Counted from the stretch's first letter, positions 21,218 through 33,775 are shown. The stretch is DNA of 64,000 bases from Amyloporia xantha (GCA_036971615.1 JAYKKR010000010.1:434001-498000), one strand, 5' to 3'. Translations and numbers: made by a program. The notes: generated by a model from the sequence alone, not told the origin.

Positions 21218-23981
21218 CTAGCTACACCATACCGCAACCTCCCCGTCCGCACCTGCGCTGACTAACCACGGCTGACGCGGACACCACTTCACCTGCAGCA
21301 CGCCCAGGCCCTCGCGCACCTCGTGCCCGCGCAGAATCTTCAGAGGCACGATGAGCGGATTCGTCATCAGGTCGTTGTACACCCTCGCGTGGAAGATCTG
21401 GATCGAGCCGTCGTCCGACGAGGAAGCGAACAGTGGGTACGTGGGATGGAAGTGCAGCGCGCGAAGCGCGCGCGTGTGGTACCTGACAACGGAGTCGTGA
21501 TGCTGTCAGTACGGTAATGCGGCATGACGGCAAGGTGACATGGGACGGAGGAACAACTGGGCAAAGAAGAAGGCTCACCTGAGAATTTTGTAGGGCTTGT
21601 CGCTGAGCTCGAGGTCGAACCAGCACAACTTGCGATCGTAGCCTCCCACGATGAGGTGGTCGCCCGAGGGATGGACGTCCATCGAAGAGATCCATCGGAT
21701 GCCCGGTGTAAGCGTCTTTAGTAACTTTTGCTCAGCAAGGTTGTACATCCGCACATAGCGCTGCGTCTATCCATTGGAATAAGGGCCATCAGCATGCCAT
21801 CGATGGTGACGCCAGAATCAGGTAAACGCACCGCAACAAAGAAATAAGGTTTTGTAGGATGGAAAAGGACCAACTGGATCGAGCCCTTGACTTTCCTGAA
21901 CGGTGCTTGGGAATGTCTGCGGGAGAGCTGGTGAATCCACACTCCGCCCTGACCCTCGCCGCCAGCTAAATACATATATCAGCGTTCCGCCTTCACAATG
22001 TGAGGCTATATACTTGACGCACAAACCGTTGAAAGGTAGTCGCCCTTCCGGTGCCAGACGATTTGTTTTAGTAATCCCGAAGACGGCGGTAAGTTGACTG
22101 TAAGAATGGCCGAATCCGATGAGGAAGCTGCTGCCGCAGTGGATACCCATTTGACCGGTGATGGCGTTGCCGGTTGTGGAGGGAGAGTGGCGGGGGCCAG
22201 TAGGGATTGGGTCGCGGAGATAATAGCGGCTGGTAAGTTCGGTGGAATAATGAAATGCAGTTGCTCCTCGCTGGCAAATAAGACGAAGATTCGATCAGAC
22301 TCATTCTGTGTGAAAGAGGAAGGGATATAACTCACGTTGCGACGACGAAGAAATTGACGTCCGTTCGTGGACACCAATCCACCGCACCGATCTTCCCTTG
22401 GAACTTCCACCTCTTGACCTCCTTCCCAACCATCACTTCCCATAGCCGTACCACCCCACTGTCGTCTCCGCTGACTGCCCAAGCTCCATCCGGACTCACA
22501 CTGACTGCCCTCACGCGATGTCCCTCGTGCGGCACTTGCAGCGCCCTGTACACCGGGAAGGGCTTCAAGCTATTCGGACTCGGCAGCTTCGGAATAAGAC
22601 TGTTCGGATCGATCTGGAGTTTTACTCTCTGCACGCGTGGTGCGAGATACAGGTCTAATTGTCGGCTGAAGCGTTCTTGAATGAACTGGTCATACGCGGG
22701 CACCAGCCGCAACGCGCTGTACTTCTGTGGCAAGAAGTCGCGCTCGCGATCCTCTTTTTCGGTTTCTTCCCATTGTTTCCGCTCCTCCTCAGTTGGAACA
22801 TACTCCTCTGGTGGATTATATGATTCCGCGTGCGTCGGCAAGCGAGGTTTGGGTGCGGGAAGCGGCGCAGGAAGGGTCGATGGCTCTTCGTTCCATATTG
22901 AGTAGAATTGGGGTTGATCAGAGGCAGTTTTGGGTTTATTGGGGACGATCCGGCCTTGACGGATGGCGCGCACGATTTTCATGACCTGCAGCGTAGATTG
23001 TTTAGCAAGCGTCAGGATTCACTAAGACTGCGTGCTTACCTTCTGTTTCTCCCACTTACTGGGAACCCATCTTCGCTTGGGCTCAGGTGCACCGGATAGA
23101 GGCATGACCTCCTCCTTGCCTTTGCCGGTAAACCATTCTACGGTAGGCTCATAAGGGTCGTAACCAGCATCTGGGACCTCGTTCTCTTGGAGTCTCCGAA
23201 TCAAGTCCAGTTCTTCCGGAGTAAGAGGTTTGTCCATCTGGGCTTTCTTGTCAAAGGCAGACGTCCTTTCCGGGCGGACATGCTATGTGAGTTTCGCATA
23301 ATTGTATATTACTGGAAGAGAACACACCAGGATGCGGGATCCTCGACTGTCTCTAGGAATTTGTCCAGCTCATCGCCGCGTGCAGGGCGCAGTACCTTCT
23401 TGCCATTAACATCGTAGCCTACATGCGGTAGATCGTCGTACCAATGCATTGGTATGTTTCCGACACGGTTGGGTGCCTATTGAGCACAGGAAATGAGCTA
23501 TATTCCATGTTTCAGGAAAGAATATATAAGACTGGGAACGTACATCCTCTGTAGAAGAGTCAGAGTCATAGTCTGGCTCGATCTCAGGGTAAACCCGTTT
23601 TGGTTGGCCGGTGATGTCTGAAATGACGGTCTTGGGCTTGGGGTATATGTGTAGATCATCATCGTCCGTGTCAAGTTCTGAGTCTGAGTCTCCATCCTCC
23701 TCTTCATCTTCGTCGCCGTCGTCACTGTCCTCCTCAACCTCACTTTCTTCATCTCCCTCACTTCCGCCGCCCTCTTCATCTTCACTATCACTCCTCGCGT
23801 CAATTTCGGGGAATTCATCTACTTCCCCGTCGTCCTCCGAGCCTTCGGCATCACCCTCTTCGCCCTCGTCTTCACTCTGCATGTCCAGACCAACATCGTG
23901 AGGGAACGCTGCGGGTATCGGGACTTGTTCCTCGACCACCTTGCGCTTTTTTGACTTTTTGCTGAGATCCGCTAGGGCCAT
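21218..23981 (-). CDS. ERB1: Ribosome biogenesis protein Erb1 (BOP1)
   Basis: Eight exons on the minus strand: 23981-23544, 23476-23328, 23265-23040, 22985-22336, 22270-22023, 21965-21832, 21766-21579, 21482-21218 (765 aa). An N-terminal Lys patch precedes ~100 strongly acidic residues. The BOP1NT domain follows: [20 protein letters not shown], then [20 protein letters not shown], and [16 protein letters not shown] [20 protein letters not shown]. The C-terminal half is a WD40 propeller, with [32 protein letters not shown] and the end [16 protein letters not shown]. Erb1 works with Nop7 and Ytm1 (the PeBoW complex) in 27S pre-rRNA processing for the 60S subunit, in the nucleolus. It shares a 233-bp divergent promoter with ARP4. 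Confidence 0.95.
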
Positions 23982-24214
23982 ACCAGTATTCCGGTATAAT
24001 TGCGGTCTATAGAAGAGTGATGATAGACCGACAGAATTTAAGAGACGAGTAGTCCCAGGAAGTAGACGACCTCCGCTATGAAAGCCAAAAATCCTTGATA
24101 ACCACGTGGGCGAACGTAGATCGAATCGGGTAATTCCATCTCGTTCACTCTCAGCGAAGTGGACGCGATTGCACTTCGTCTACTTGCTGCTACTGTCCGT
24201 GGTTTACTCTCAAA
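23982..24214. promoter_or_regulatory. Divergent promoter between ERB1 and ARP4
   Basis: The two start codons are 233 bp apart, so both promoters and 5' leaders lie here. I see no clear TATA box for either gene, as is common for housekeeping genes. Confidence 0.6.
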
Positions 24215-26120
24215 ATGGTCAACTATGGAGGAGGTACGCTTCTTTATTTTGTAACGCTCGCAAGCTGATGCTACTCCTTGTGAGACAGACGAAGTGTCTG
24301 CTCTTGTGGTCGACATTGGAACGTCTACATTGCGCGCGGGCTACGCGGGGGACGACACGCCAAAGGCCATCATCCCGACTGCATATGGCTACATAGAAGA
24401 GCCACTCGAAACCGACCGCGCGAATGGAGATGGAGATGTGTCGATGGTGGAAGCCGGAGCGAACGAAGAAAGCGATGAAAGAGAGAAGACAAGCAAGAAG
24501 AAAGTTAAGCTCTTCATGGGCCAGAATGGTCCCTCTCTGTGGCGCGAGAACATGAAAGTGGATAACCCCGTGCAGAACGGACTGAGTGCGTTTATTTCAT
24601 TATAGTAGGCAACACAATAGGCATTGATGCAGTACCGTCCACAATTTGCAACAGTTCAGAATTTTGAACCTATACCGCCACTCATCTCGCACGCGCTGGA
24701 AGAGGTGATGCGTTGCAGTGCATCTGAACATCCTGTTCTTGTGACAGAGCCCGCATGGAATACTCCGGCAAATCGGGAACGAATGGCGGAAATTATGTTC
24801 GAGCAGTTCAATGTTCCTGCATTCTACATCTCAAATACAAGTGTGCTGAATGCGTACGTCTGTCAAGCAGCTGTTGTGAATTTTATTGATAATCCTTGCT
24901 TTCACAAGGTTCGCAGCAGGCAAAGGTTCCGCATATGTTATTGACATTGGTCATTCTACGGCGAGTGTCACCCCCGTCATCGATGGCTTCGTCATGAGAA
25001 GAGGTCTTTGCGTTTTCTATTCATAATCTCATTGGTTCTCACTGATACATTCTCAGGCCTCGCTCACTCCGCATTGCCACAATTGGTACACGCACATGCC
25101 AGACATCTACTTGCAGCACCGACGAGCAGACGTCCTGGCATTCAACTATACTCGCATCAGCTCATCGCCAACAAACAGGCAAGTAGCCTTAATGTGTATC
25201 AGTCTATTATATTGTACTTACATTATGAGACGCATAAAGCCAGTCGATGCGGCAGTTGCTCCGAAATTCGAACTACGGCAAGACCGGATAGCAGGAACTA
25301 CAGAGAGTTGGAAGGGATGGTGCGAAGCACGGGAAGTCGACGAGTGGATACAAAGCGTCGCAGGGGTCCTCGACCAGGGGTGGAATGAGCAGTGAGTGTG
25401 ATTCATGTTTATCCGCGTGACACCCCTATATTACAACGCCCAATATCAGGTTAGCAAATCAGAGAGGAGCAAGGCATTATGAATTTCCAACGGGTTACAA
25501 TAACTACTTTAGTGGCCTAGAGCGGTACTTGGTCGGCGAACAATTCTTCACGCACTCGCCTCAATTGATTGTACGTACTTGTCTTACCGCGATCGGACAT
25601 TTGCATACATGCAGTGTTCATTTCACTGATGATTCCCTGTCGACTTGCCATTGCAGGCCTCAAACCCAAATTTACCGAAAACTATTCCAGCGCTAATTAG
25701 CAGTTCGCTCAGCGCATGCGACCCAGAAATTCGCCAAGTCCTCATGGGCAACGTAGTGCTCACAGGGGGCGGCAGTCTCTTCTCAGGGTTTGCTGACAGG
25801 CTACAAAACGAATTGGCGAGGAATTTCCCTCACGTACGTACAAAATGACCAACTTAACATCTGTCAATGCCCTGCATCTCTGCAACTGATATCTGTTCGC
25901 TTAGGTGAAAATCCATGCCCCAGGAAACCCTACGGAACGCCGCTATGGTGGGTGGCTGGGTGGGAGCATCCTTGCGAGTCTGGGCACTTTCCATCAGTTA
26001 TGGATCAGCAAGGAAGAGTGGCAGGTCAGTCGCTATGTTTCAGCAAATATAAATCAGCTCGTTGACAGATTGTCCCTGCAGGAGCACGGAAAAGCCATCA
26101 TTGGTCAGCGGTGTAAGTAG
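24215..26120 (+). CDS. ARP4: Actin-related protein 4 (Arp4/BAF53 type)
   Basis: Ten exons: 24215-24233, 24289-24585, 24655-24853, 24909-25003, 25057-25178, 25240-25391, 25450-25570, 25657-25833, 25905-26024, 26082-26120 (446 aa). It starts [20 protein letters not shown], the YGGDEVSA start shared by Arp4/BAF53 plus the actin phosphate-1 loop. Further marks: [36 protein letters not shown] (phosphate-2 loop), [17 protein letters not shown] (adenosine loop), and [21 protein letters not shown] near the end. Arp4 is a nuclear subunit of NuA4, INO80 and SWR1 chromatin complexes. A Glu/Lys-rich insert around residues 55-80 replaces part of the usual DNase-binding region. Intron 25179-25239 uses a GC donor (CAG|GCAAGT). 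Confidence 0.93.
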
Positions 26121-26883
26121 ATACCATGGCGACAGCCTCTGAATAAATAAAAGAGCTCGATGATGTTTCTCAATTGAGAAACGCCCTTCTCGGACTGTCA
26201 TGATCGGTATCACCTGCAATGTCTACTCGACCGCGCACAAGTTACCCTGGTAATTACTGACTGAGATCGCACACGAAGTCAATATAACAAAATTGATTGA
26301 TCCATTTCTTACGAGGCATACGAAGCACAGCATTACAGTTTATTGGTCTATCAACATCAGTCTGGATTATCGGTGTCCCGGGAAAGGCGACTCTATTGCA
26401 TGAAGGCTATACAGGGGCTAACGCAACGTGAAAGTCCTAAGCAGGTGGTTTCCCGAATCTGCGAGAATGTCCCGTCCTCAGGGATATCAACCTGAAGTTT
26501 CGCGACCTGGGGAAGCGCTGCTTCCCTGCGCTGTCCCGACGCAGCATGATGCAAAGTGTGATCGCCCCAATCGTTACCTGTATCCACACCGAACGGCAGA
26601 ACCGATCGCCACCAGCTATCCTCGACGTGAGGGCAAGCAGAAAGAAAGACAGTGTCAGGAAAAAAGTGAGAAGGAAGCAAATGTTGAGAAGGGAGGGGAG
26701 GATACGAAGTATCTGTGCGAGCACGAAGTGTCCGAGCCAGGATACGTACGTAAATAATATAGTGGACTAAGACGCAGCGCCTGAGTTATGGACGACGGAA
26801 CGAAAAGGAAAGTGGGCTGATATTCGTCGACTAGGGCTATTCGTACAATCTCACCAATGCTGTGCGCCTGCTGGCGGCACTAT
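26121..26883. other. Intergenic region between convergent ARP4 and the next gene
   Basis: No gene recognised. It contains the 18-bp perfect palindrome listed separately. Confidence 0.5.
26165..26182. repeat. Perfect 18-bp palindrome downstream of ARP4
   Basis: GTTTCTCAATTGAGAAAC equals its own reverse complement. It lies 45 bp after the ARP4 stop codon, so it would be in the 3' UTR or end-formation region. Confidence 0.7.
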
Positions 26884-28391
26884 TCAGTAGACCTCGACCT
26901 CGCGTCTCTCGCGAGCATCCATGAGGGCGCCGAGAGCTCCAATGGCCTTTCTCCTGCTCCGGGTGGCGAAGTTTTTGGGGAGCAGCTCGTCGTTATTCGA
27001 CGGCGGGCCAATGGGCTGCCGCACGGGGATGCTGACGAGCCTCGGCATCGCGATGGGCGGGTCCTGTGGCGCGGCGACAGTAATGGTCGGTACAGGACGT
27101 CCAAGGCCAAGACCCTCGTACAACTTCTTCACGGCCTCTTCGCGCGGGGATAAGGGCGGCATGTCATTGGAGGATGCGGAGTCGGGCGTGCTTGGAGAAG
27201 AGTTGGACTTGGACGAGACGGACGAGGAGTCATCCCCATCTGCTCCCTCAGAATTGTCGATGGCGACGGTGGCAGGCATGGGCTGAGAAGCGGCCATGCT
27301 CAGCTGAAGAGGAAGAGGGCGGGTCTTGGCTGAGCCAAGCCCAGAAGGAGGGGAAGGCGGATCAGCAGGTGGTGGAGTGATCTTCACCAAAGGAGAAGAG
27401 ACCGCGCGATTGCCGCTCAATACTGAGTTGTTGATGTTGCTCCGCCTCCACGAGACAGCGGCATCAGACTTTGAAGGAACAAAGCTGGTAGCGTTGCCAT
27501 TCATGCTGCTGGTAATAGGGGTGCCAAGGGGAGTCCCGCCGCTGATAACCGTAGTGTAATTGGGCGTCGAGGGCGGCTTCGCCCCAGAAGAAGCAAAGTC
27601 ATCCTCATCCGTCTCGTACCGTGCTGACACCGCACGGCTGCCAAACTTGCCACCAAGCGCGGCAGTCATGGGCACCTGATCCTCGGCACCGACACCAAGC
27701 TTAGCACGCAGTTGTTCCGCTTGATTGCCACGACGCAATTGGGAATTCATCGCAGCGCGCAAATCAAACGTACCCTGCGCAGGGCCTGCAGTGGCTGGTG
27801 GAACGAATCCAGCGGTGTTGCGCCTGACAGGCTGGGTCTGCTGTCGCTGTCGCTGTGCTTGCGCCTGTGCCTGCGCGATGAGCTCTGCCTGATACTGCTG
27901 GGCTTGGAGATTCTGATTGACATGTCATCAGTTCCATGACATTATGACAGCATGTCAAATAAACACAAACTCACCTGAAGCCTTGCAATCTCCATCTGCA
28001 TCATCTGCAACTGCAGAGCTTGAAGCTGATTCTGGGCTGCAGCCGGCGTGACCGGGTAATTCATGCCAGCATTCATACCAAATGTCTGTTGCTGGGCGAA
28101 CCTGTTAGCCGCACCATCGACAGCCGCGGTCATGGGGTGCTGCTGGAGACGAGTAGCATTGTTCCTGATGTAAAGGTTCTGGGCCATCATGTTGGGCAAC
28201 TCATCCTCTTCCTCCGTAGGATATAACACATCGTTGTGAGGGGTAGAGACGATGCGCGGGATGTTGAAGCCAGCGCCAGGAGCGGCAGTTTGAGGCATGT
28301 TGCCAGTGGGGCCAGAAGTGGAGCGTACACCTCCAGTGCGGAGGCCAGCGAGCAGAGATGCGCGAGGGTTGGGAGCTTGGGCGGTAGCCAT
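26884..28391 (-). CDS. Uncharacterised Gln/Ser/Pro-rich protein with two conserved-looking islands
   Basis: Two exons, 28391-27975 and 27912-26884, give 481 aa. Residues 120-180 are Gln/Ala-rich with coiled-coil character (QNQLQALQLQMMQMEIARLQ, then AQAQAQAQRQRQQ). Two segments look ordered and probably conserved: RAAMNSQLRRGNQAEQLRAK with the following GVGAEDQVPMTAALGGKFGS, and a C-terminal LPKNFATRSRRKAIGALGAL before MDARERREVEVY. The rest is Ser/Pro-rich and likely disordered, with a phospho-site-like SPREEAVKKLYEGLGLGR. I know of no function. The family appears to be fungal, but that is from memory of similar sequences, not a search. Confidence 0.8.
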
Positions 28392-29253
28392 TGTTCAAGT
28401 TGGGCAGGTAAAGGGGTTGCTAGTATCGAGCCGGGGCACAAATTACGCAAGGCGTGGTGAATAAATGATGAAAGAATACAGCTATAGGTGGAAATGGGAG
28501 AGTGTTCAGCAATCGGAGCCTGTGCAACTAAACCATACAGTGGTGCACGGGTTGTCAACGGTTTGCTTACCTGACGAGGACTCCGAACTGAGGATGTCCA
28601 ATAATCAGGAATGTAGAATGGACACGTCAATCTCTCTCTCTCTCTCTGGAGCGATAAGGCAGGCGGTGGGGAGGATTGTCAGCAGCGATCTGCTAAGTGA
28701 AGTGCCGGGCGGGCGATTAGAGAAATTGGGCCGAGAAACTTTGAATTTTGGCGAGTATATGAAGATGATAGAGAGCTATATATCCTAAGGTGAAGACAGA
28801 GAGAGAGACCGAGACAAAGAAGAAAGGGACCACCGAGAGGCAAGTAAGAGAGAGACGACAAGGATCAAAACATCGCGCAAGCCTCAGTATAGCCCTGGCC
28901 CCAGCAGGACCCCTGTCACTGCTTTAATGCTGCCGCGGTCATCAGACAGCAACGTGTGCCTTCAAACTCTACTGCGACACCATCTAATCATGTCTCCTAG
29001 AACTATCGTATGGACATTGTGCGGTCATGCTACAACCATGCTGGATACTACTATGTCTACGGGATACAAGACTCCCCCCTACAGCTCAAATTGACCAACG
29101 GCAGACCCCCGCGAGAGTGCACGTTCTCCGGTCGAGAACAAAAGAGCGGCCCAAGGCCCAAGGGGCTCCGGCACCGTCAGCCACAATCTCGACACACGGA
29201 CCAGATCCGTAAGCTATTGGTAGGCCTCTATCTCCTGGCCATTCTGCTCTGGA
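28392..29253. other. Intergenic region with CT/GA-rich leader sequence
   Basis: No convincing gene. A (CT)n run lies at about 28632-28648, and GA-rich sequence at about 28797-28860, within what should be the promoter/5' leader of the minus-strand gene that starts at 28391. An 88-codon plus-strand frame at 29010 has a hydrophobic end, but it runs antisense into the TRS20 3' exon and has no known motif. Confidence 0.45.
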
Positions 29254-29996
29254 TCATAGGTACTTCTTCGCACTAGCTCTGACCCTTGCATCGAAGACAG
29301 AGCTCCGGATAGGAGTGTGAGCAGTGTGGAATGGGTTCAGCATTGTCTGAAACGTACACCAATGAGAAGCATCGACCTCCGGACACCGCGGGGTGAAACG
29401 CGACTGACCTTGACATACAACTCCCAGACTTCGTGGAAGAACGCCTTGATACCGTCATCGTTACGAGCCTCGTGCAGCAACACGAACTTCATATCTGTCC
29501 AGCAGTGCAATGTCAATATCCTCAGAACTACACGACGGCGAGCTTCTCACTCCCTGGCGTTACGAACGCAGAGATTGTCCATTCATTGAACTTGTCGACC
29601 GATTTCAAGTACCTGAGAACGGCCCAGCCGCGAAGCATGAACCAGCTGACGACAGGAGAGTGGGACGAGATGGGATGGGATGGATACGAACATCACACTC
29701 TCTTTCCGGACCACTTCTTCGATGATATCCAGACTAGCGTTCGCAATCATTTGTATGACATGCCTGTCCTGCCCGCCGCCTATTCTAACTGTTCCCCCTT
29801 GCGCATGGTGCGCCTGCGTCGCGCTCGTCGCTCCAGACAAGGCCGTCAGCGTCCCAGCGAATGCAGAGGTAGACCAGCTGGGTAGATTTGATGCCAAAGG
29901 AGAGCTCGATGTCGGTTGCGAGGGCTTCGAGGAATAATGAGTGAGACTATACAGCGGGGTGTCTGATGGCGAGAGCAAAAACAGATGATGGGACAT
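29254..29996 (-). CDS. TRS20: TRAPP complex subunit Trs20 (sedlin, TRAPPC2)
   Basis: Four exons on the minus strand, 29996-29692, 29612-29551, 29494-29409 and 29346-29254, give 181 aa. The longin fold is clear: MSHHLFLLSPSDTPLYSL, DRHVIQMIANASLDIIEEVV, then MYLKSVDKFNEWTISAFVTP, KFVLLHEARNDDGIKAFFHE, and the end NPFHTAHTPIRSSVFDARVR. Trs20 is an essential TRAPP core subunit in ER-Golgi and autophagy trafficking. Human sedlin is 140 aa; the extra ~45 residues here form a Ser/Thr/Ala-rich loop (about residues 25-65) between strands 2 and 3. The gene diverges from the rhomboid gene with 165 bp between starts. Confidence 0.93.
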
Positions 29997-30161
29997 GGTC
30001 GCGAGTACGTGATCGAGTTGTCCAAGCCAGCTGGGTATTCTCGCGAATGCGACTTGGGAGACGGCGATCGTTGGGACGCGTTCTGGGATATCCACGTGAT
30101 CATAAAGGACGTAGGCAGACAAGACCAAACAAATCCTACCGTGAGCAGTACACTCCCGACG

Positions 30162-31494
30162 ATGAACGTCAGAGGCTCGTTGCTATTCTCTAGAACGCTT
30201 GCTAACGCTTTCCAAACATCACCTCGTCAATCGTTTCTAGGTCTCTACCGTTTGGGAACATGTACAGCATCACCCCCCTTCGCTCTGAACCGTTTCATAC
30301 ACACGCCGCATCCGAGAGCATCTCCCTTGGCATCTGTAGCATCGTATAGCTCTGCAGTCCAGAAGCCGACGTGGGCGAGGCTACCCTCCATTCTCCAATT
30401 CGTCTCCAACCAAGTCCGGAGCGCAACTCATCGATCGTCGAGGATCTCGCGAATTTCTTCCAATTCTCCGCGTCCTGACCCTCGTCGACCATTCCAAAGC
30501 GGGCCCGAGGGACCATGGCGGCAATTCCGACAGAAGTTAAACGCACTCCCGAATCCTGTTCTTCTATGGGGTGTCCTAGCCTTGAACGGTTTAGTTTTTG
30601 CGACATGGCATCTGGCCACTATCAAATATGTGCGTACGCGTCGCATTCATGATCCCTTTCATTGCGAGTAAATCTAGAATGGTGCATATATTGACCGTCT
30701 CTTTTCATAGCAAAGTACCGGTAACCCGAGCTTCTATATCTGGATGCGGAACAACTTCACCGTGAGCATGAACAACATACGCTCCGGACGGATGTCAGCA
30801 CTTCTCGATCACCATTTATAAATTATGCTGAGACTCTTGAAACTGCAGATGGACTGTGCTTACCTCCTGTTTCTCACACGAAGACCTCGGCCACTTTTTT
30901 GTCAATGCATTTACATACTATTTCATGGCACCTACTGTCATGTCAATACTCGGAAATACGAGCTTCCTGGCTCTTTACCTTGGAGGTGGGATCACCTTGT
31001 CACTCCACATATTTCCCTTTCACTGAAGGTCTTCGTCAACGTGGTGTCCTTTATAGGTGGCCTGATCTCCAGCCTTACAAGTGTAGTCTTCCACCAGGCC
31101 CAAGGGAACAATCCTAATTATTCGTCTCATGGAGCAAGCGGTATGCGTTTTTCCTTTAGCCAGGACTTTTGCTGTACATCTAACGATCGATGCATCACAT
31201 TACATAGGTGCGATATACGCTGTCATATCGTTCTTTGCCTGTGTGGCTCCCAGAGCCAAGTTCTACTTGTTCGCCGTCCTCCCTATGCCGGCATGGGCGT
31301 TCGTTACTGGCATCTTCCTGTGGGATAGTTACAGCGCACTGCAGAACAAGGTCAGTGTTTCGTTTTAATCTATAGAAATTTTGATGGTTGAATGTTCGAT
31401 CGCGATATAGCGTGCAGGCACTGATACTGCTGGTCATGTCGGAGGCATACTGGCTGGGATTGCCTACTATCTCCGGTTGCGCTTCCGTTTTTGA
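30162..31494 (+). CDS. Mitochondrial rhomboid protease (Pcp1/PARL type)
   Basis: Six exons, 30162-30629, 30711-30793, 30849-30985, 31057-31140, 31208-31350 and 31411-31494, give 332 aa. The first ~110 residues are Arg/Ser-rich without acidic residues near the start, as in a mitochondrial presequence. Rhomboid marks: SGRIWTVLTSCFSHEDLGHF, then VNAFTYYFMAPTVMSILGN, and the catalytic serine in SHGASGAIYAVISFFAC (GxSG, Ser at about residue 256). The catalytic histidine is in DTAGHVGGILAGIAYY (about residue 313). Pcp1/PARL is an inner-membrane protease that in yeast cleaves Mgm1 and Ccp1. Serine and histidine are both present, so the enzyme should be active. Confidence 0.92.
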
Positions 31495-32125
31495 AGGAGC
31501 CGGACTGTTGGATACTTGTCTTGCGTCGAATAATCTACAAGTATGCTGGTAGTTCGAAGCCGAATCGCACCATATATTAATGATGTTGTCTCAAATGCAA
31601 CTGGGACACAGCCTACCTACTCTTACTTCCGCCCACAACATGATGAGTGCGCGATCTATGTTTCATTTTCTAATAGAGTGACTCCTAGTCCTGAGGCATG
31701 TTTGTGTCACCACGACTGCTTGATGGAAGAATCCGGTCATTATTGTTCCCCATCAGAGAATGAAATCATCCAGCTGACACGGGCAGGACGATCAATTGAG
31801 AGGCCGTTGGGTAGTCTTTGGTGGTAATGCATATGCATTCATGCTCTGGTTGAGCAGAACCATCTTCACCCCGCTATCCTACTATTGCAATCTGGCGCAT
31901 CTCTCCACTCCAAACGACCCGGATCTCATTTGCTCTCGTGAACTAAATCATAAAGAGCTTTCATCAAGTAACTTGAAGTCACACATCTTCCTTCAGGCAA
32001 GGATGATACCGAACGGAATATATAATGAGAACAATTCGATATGTTGGTATAGAATCGGGACGCGTGCATATATTGATCGGCGACAAGACCAAGACGATAT
32101 CTGACAACATAGGCGATGTACAGTA
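31495..32125. other. Intergenic region between convergent genes
   Basis: 630 bp with no recognised coding region. Confidence 0.5.
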
Positions 32126-33371
32126 TCAGGGAGCACCAGAGGGATCCGGGATGGGATCTTTGACTCCAATCTCCCCCACAGCATAGTAACTGAAGAACAA
32201 CACCTTGTAGCTCAGCGCGAGTGCTGCGTGCAAGACGACAAGAAGGATGACAACGAGCCGCACCGGTTTAGCGTCAGCCTGCGAGCAAAATTGAGTAAAA
32301 TTGAGTAGTCTTCCAACTGTTTTAAATGACAACACGAACCGCTGCCAGGATAGGATACACGTTGGCCACGAGGAAGTACCCCGAGAGAAGGAACGCGATG
32401 CCAACCAAAATCCAGCGCACGAGCGGCACTGGAATCACGCAAAGAATCTACAACCAAATTTGATTGATCATTGACAATGCCAGGACTTTCTCGAACGGGC
32501 ACTTACTGCAGTCGGGATCCAGACGGTCTGGCTATAGCCCCATACTGCAACTGCCTCGAGCACGCCCCAATCACCCACACCTAGATACCTCAGCGCAAAC
32601 CAGAGGAGCACTGGTAAAGCGAGGCCGTACGAGTACACGAGTAAGAACGCTGTGAAAATCAAGCTGAAGTCGTACACCACGGAAGCGGCGGCGTCTGGAT
32701 GCGAAAGCCACGACGCGATTGCGGACGCCAGGGAAGAGCAGACGAAGAGAGAAAATATGAGCGTTGTGAGCGTCCAGAAGGGCCCATAGAGGTCGGCGGA
32801 AGGCGTGAGATGTGTGGCGATATAGGTATGCGCAGCTGGTGGAAACATGGTCATATAGCAGCGTCGCAAAACCTATGCATGTCGGAACAAAAGAAGCAAG
32901 CTAAGACACCTGCAGTCCACGAGCACAATATAGAGCAGTGGGCGTACTGTTTTTGTGTCGACATCGAAGTAGCGCTGGAAGTAGTCGAAAGTCCAGAACG
33001 CATATTTATCTGGCAATCCGTGATCGGGAATATATCCTATGAGAGTACAATGCCGTTGATGAGATAGACAGCCCATAGCTCGAGTTGTTGTGCCAGGACA
33101 TACCTCGCGTACCATTTGCCCCCGCAGCGCTGCCCCCGTTCGCCGCACGCGTATCTGACTCTAGGAAGGCTGTAACGGACAACGGGTATCACTTCCTACT
33201 CACAAGATACGAGGATGGTCAGAGAATGACGTACATTGGAATCGCAGCCCTTCAGGGCCTTCCTCCATGCGCTAAGAAGGGCAAGACTGCCATCAATACG
33301 ATGAGGGCTTTTGACAGTGTGCAACTTTCGCGAAAACGCACATCATCCGATTCTATAGAAACATATGCCAT
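32126..33371 (-). CDS. Yip1-domain Golgi membrane protein, YIPF1/2-like
   Basis: Seven exons on the minus strand: 33371-33342, 33271-33235, 33169-33104, 33036-32948, 32872-32507, 32447-32340, 32278-32126 (282 aa). A short polar N-terminus leads to KYAFWTFDYFQRYFDVDTKT, the conserved entry of YIPF1/YIPF2. Next is SADLYGPFWTLTTLIFSLFV (the DLYGPFW signature), then GVLEAVAVWGYSQTVWIPTA and three more hydrophobic helices, about five in all. Yip1-family proteins bind Rab/Ypt GTPases and act in ER-Golgi membrane traffic. The first three exons are tiny (30, 37 and 66 nt) and their joins are less certain than the rest. Confidence 0.88.
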
Positions 33372-33775
33372 TGTTCAACAGCAGCCACGACTGCTTGCTC
33401 AAGTAAGGCTAGGGTAGTTGATGATTCGTAGGCAGCAACTGAAGCAGCGAACTCAAGTATAAACACACATGTACAGCTTCGCCGCTGCAGCGCTATCCTG
33501 AGCATCCGCGTGACGAACAAACAAGCGGACAACTGAGGTTAGGAGTCACGTAATTACTTCATGCAAGTACCTCCTGTAAGTAATTGCTCCGAGTTGTATG
33601 ACCAGTGCGAGTATTGCTACATTCCTGAAGCAGTCATGCATGTACGATATGTATGTCAAATATGCTACAACGTTAATTCTTCCTTCATACACTGCGGCTC
33701 GACGAAAGGTGGCGAGTCTCACCCCATGCCAGTGCTTGGGTGAACGACTGCACCAGGTTGATACCAGCCCCGCGG

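Noticed and set aside
23611..23901. Plus-strand poly-Ser frame
   Set aside because: It is the reverse complement of the acidic GAx-rich N-terminal tract of Erb1.
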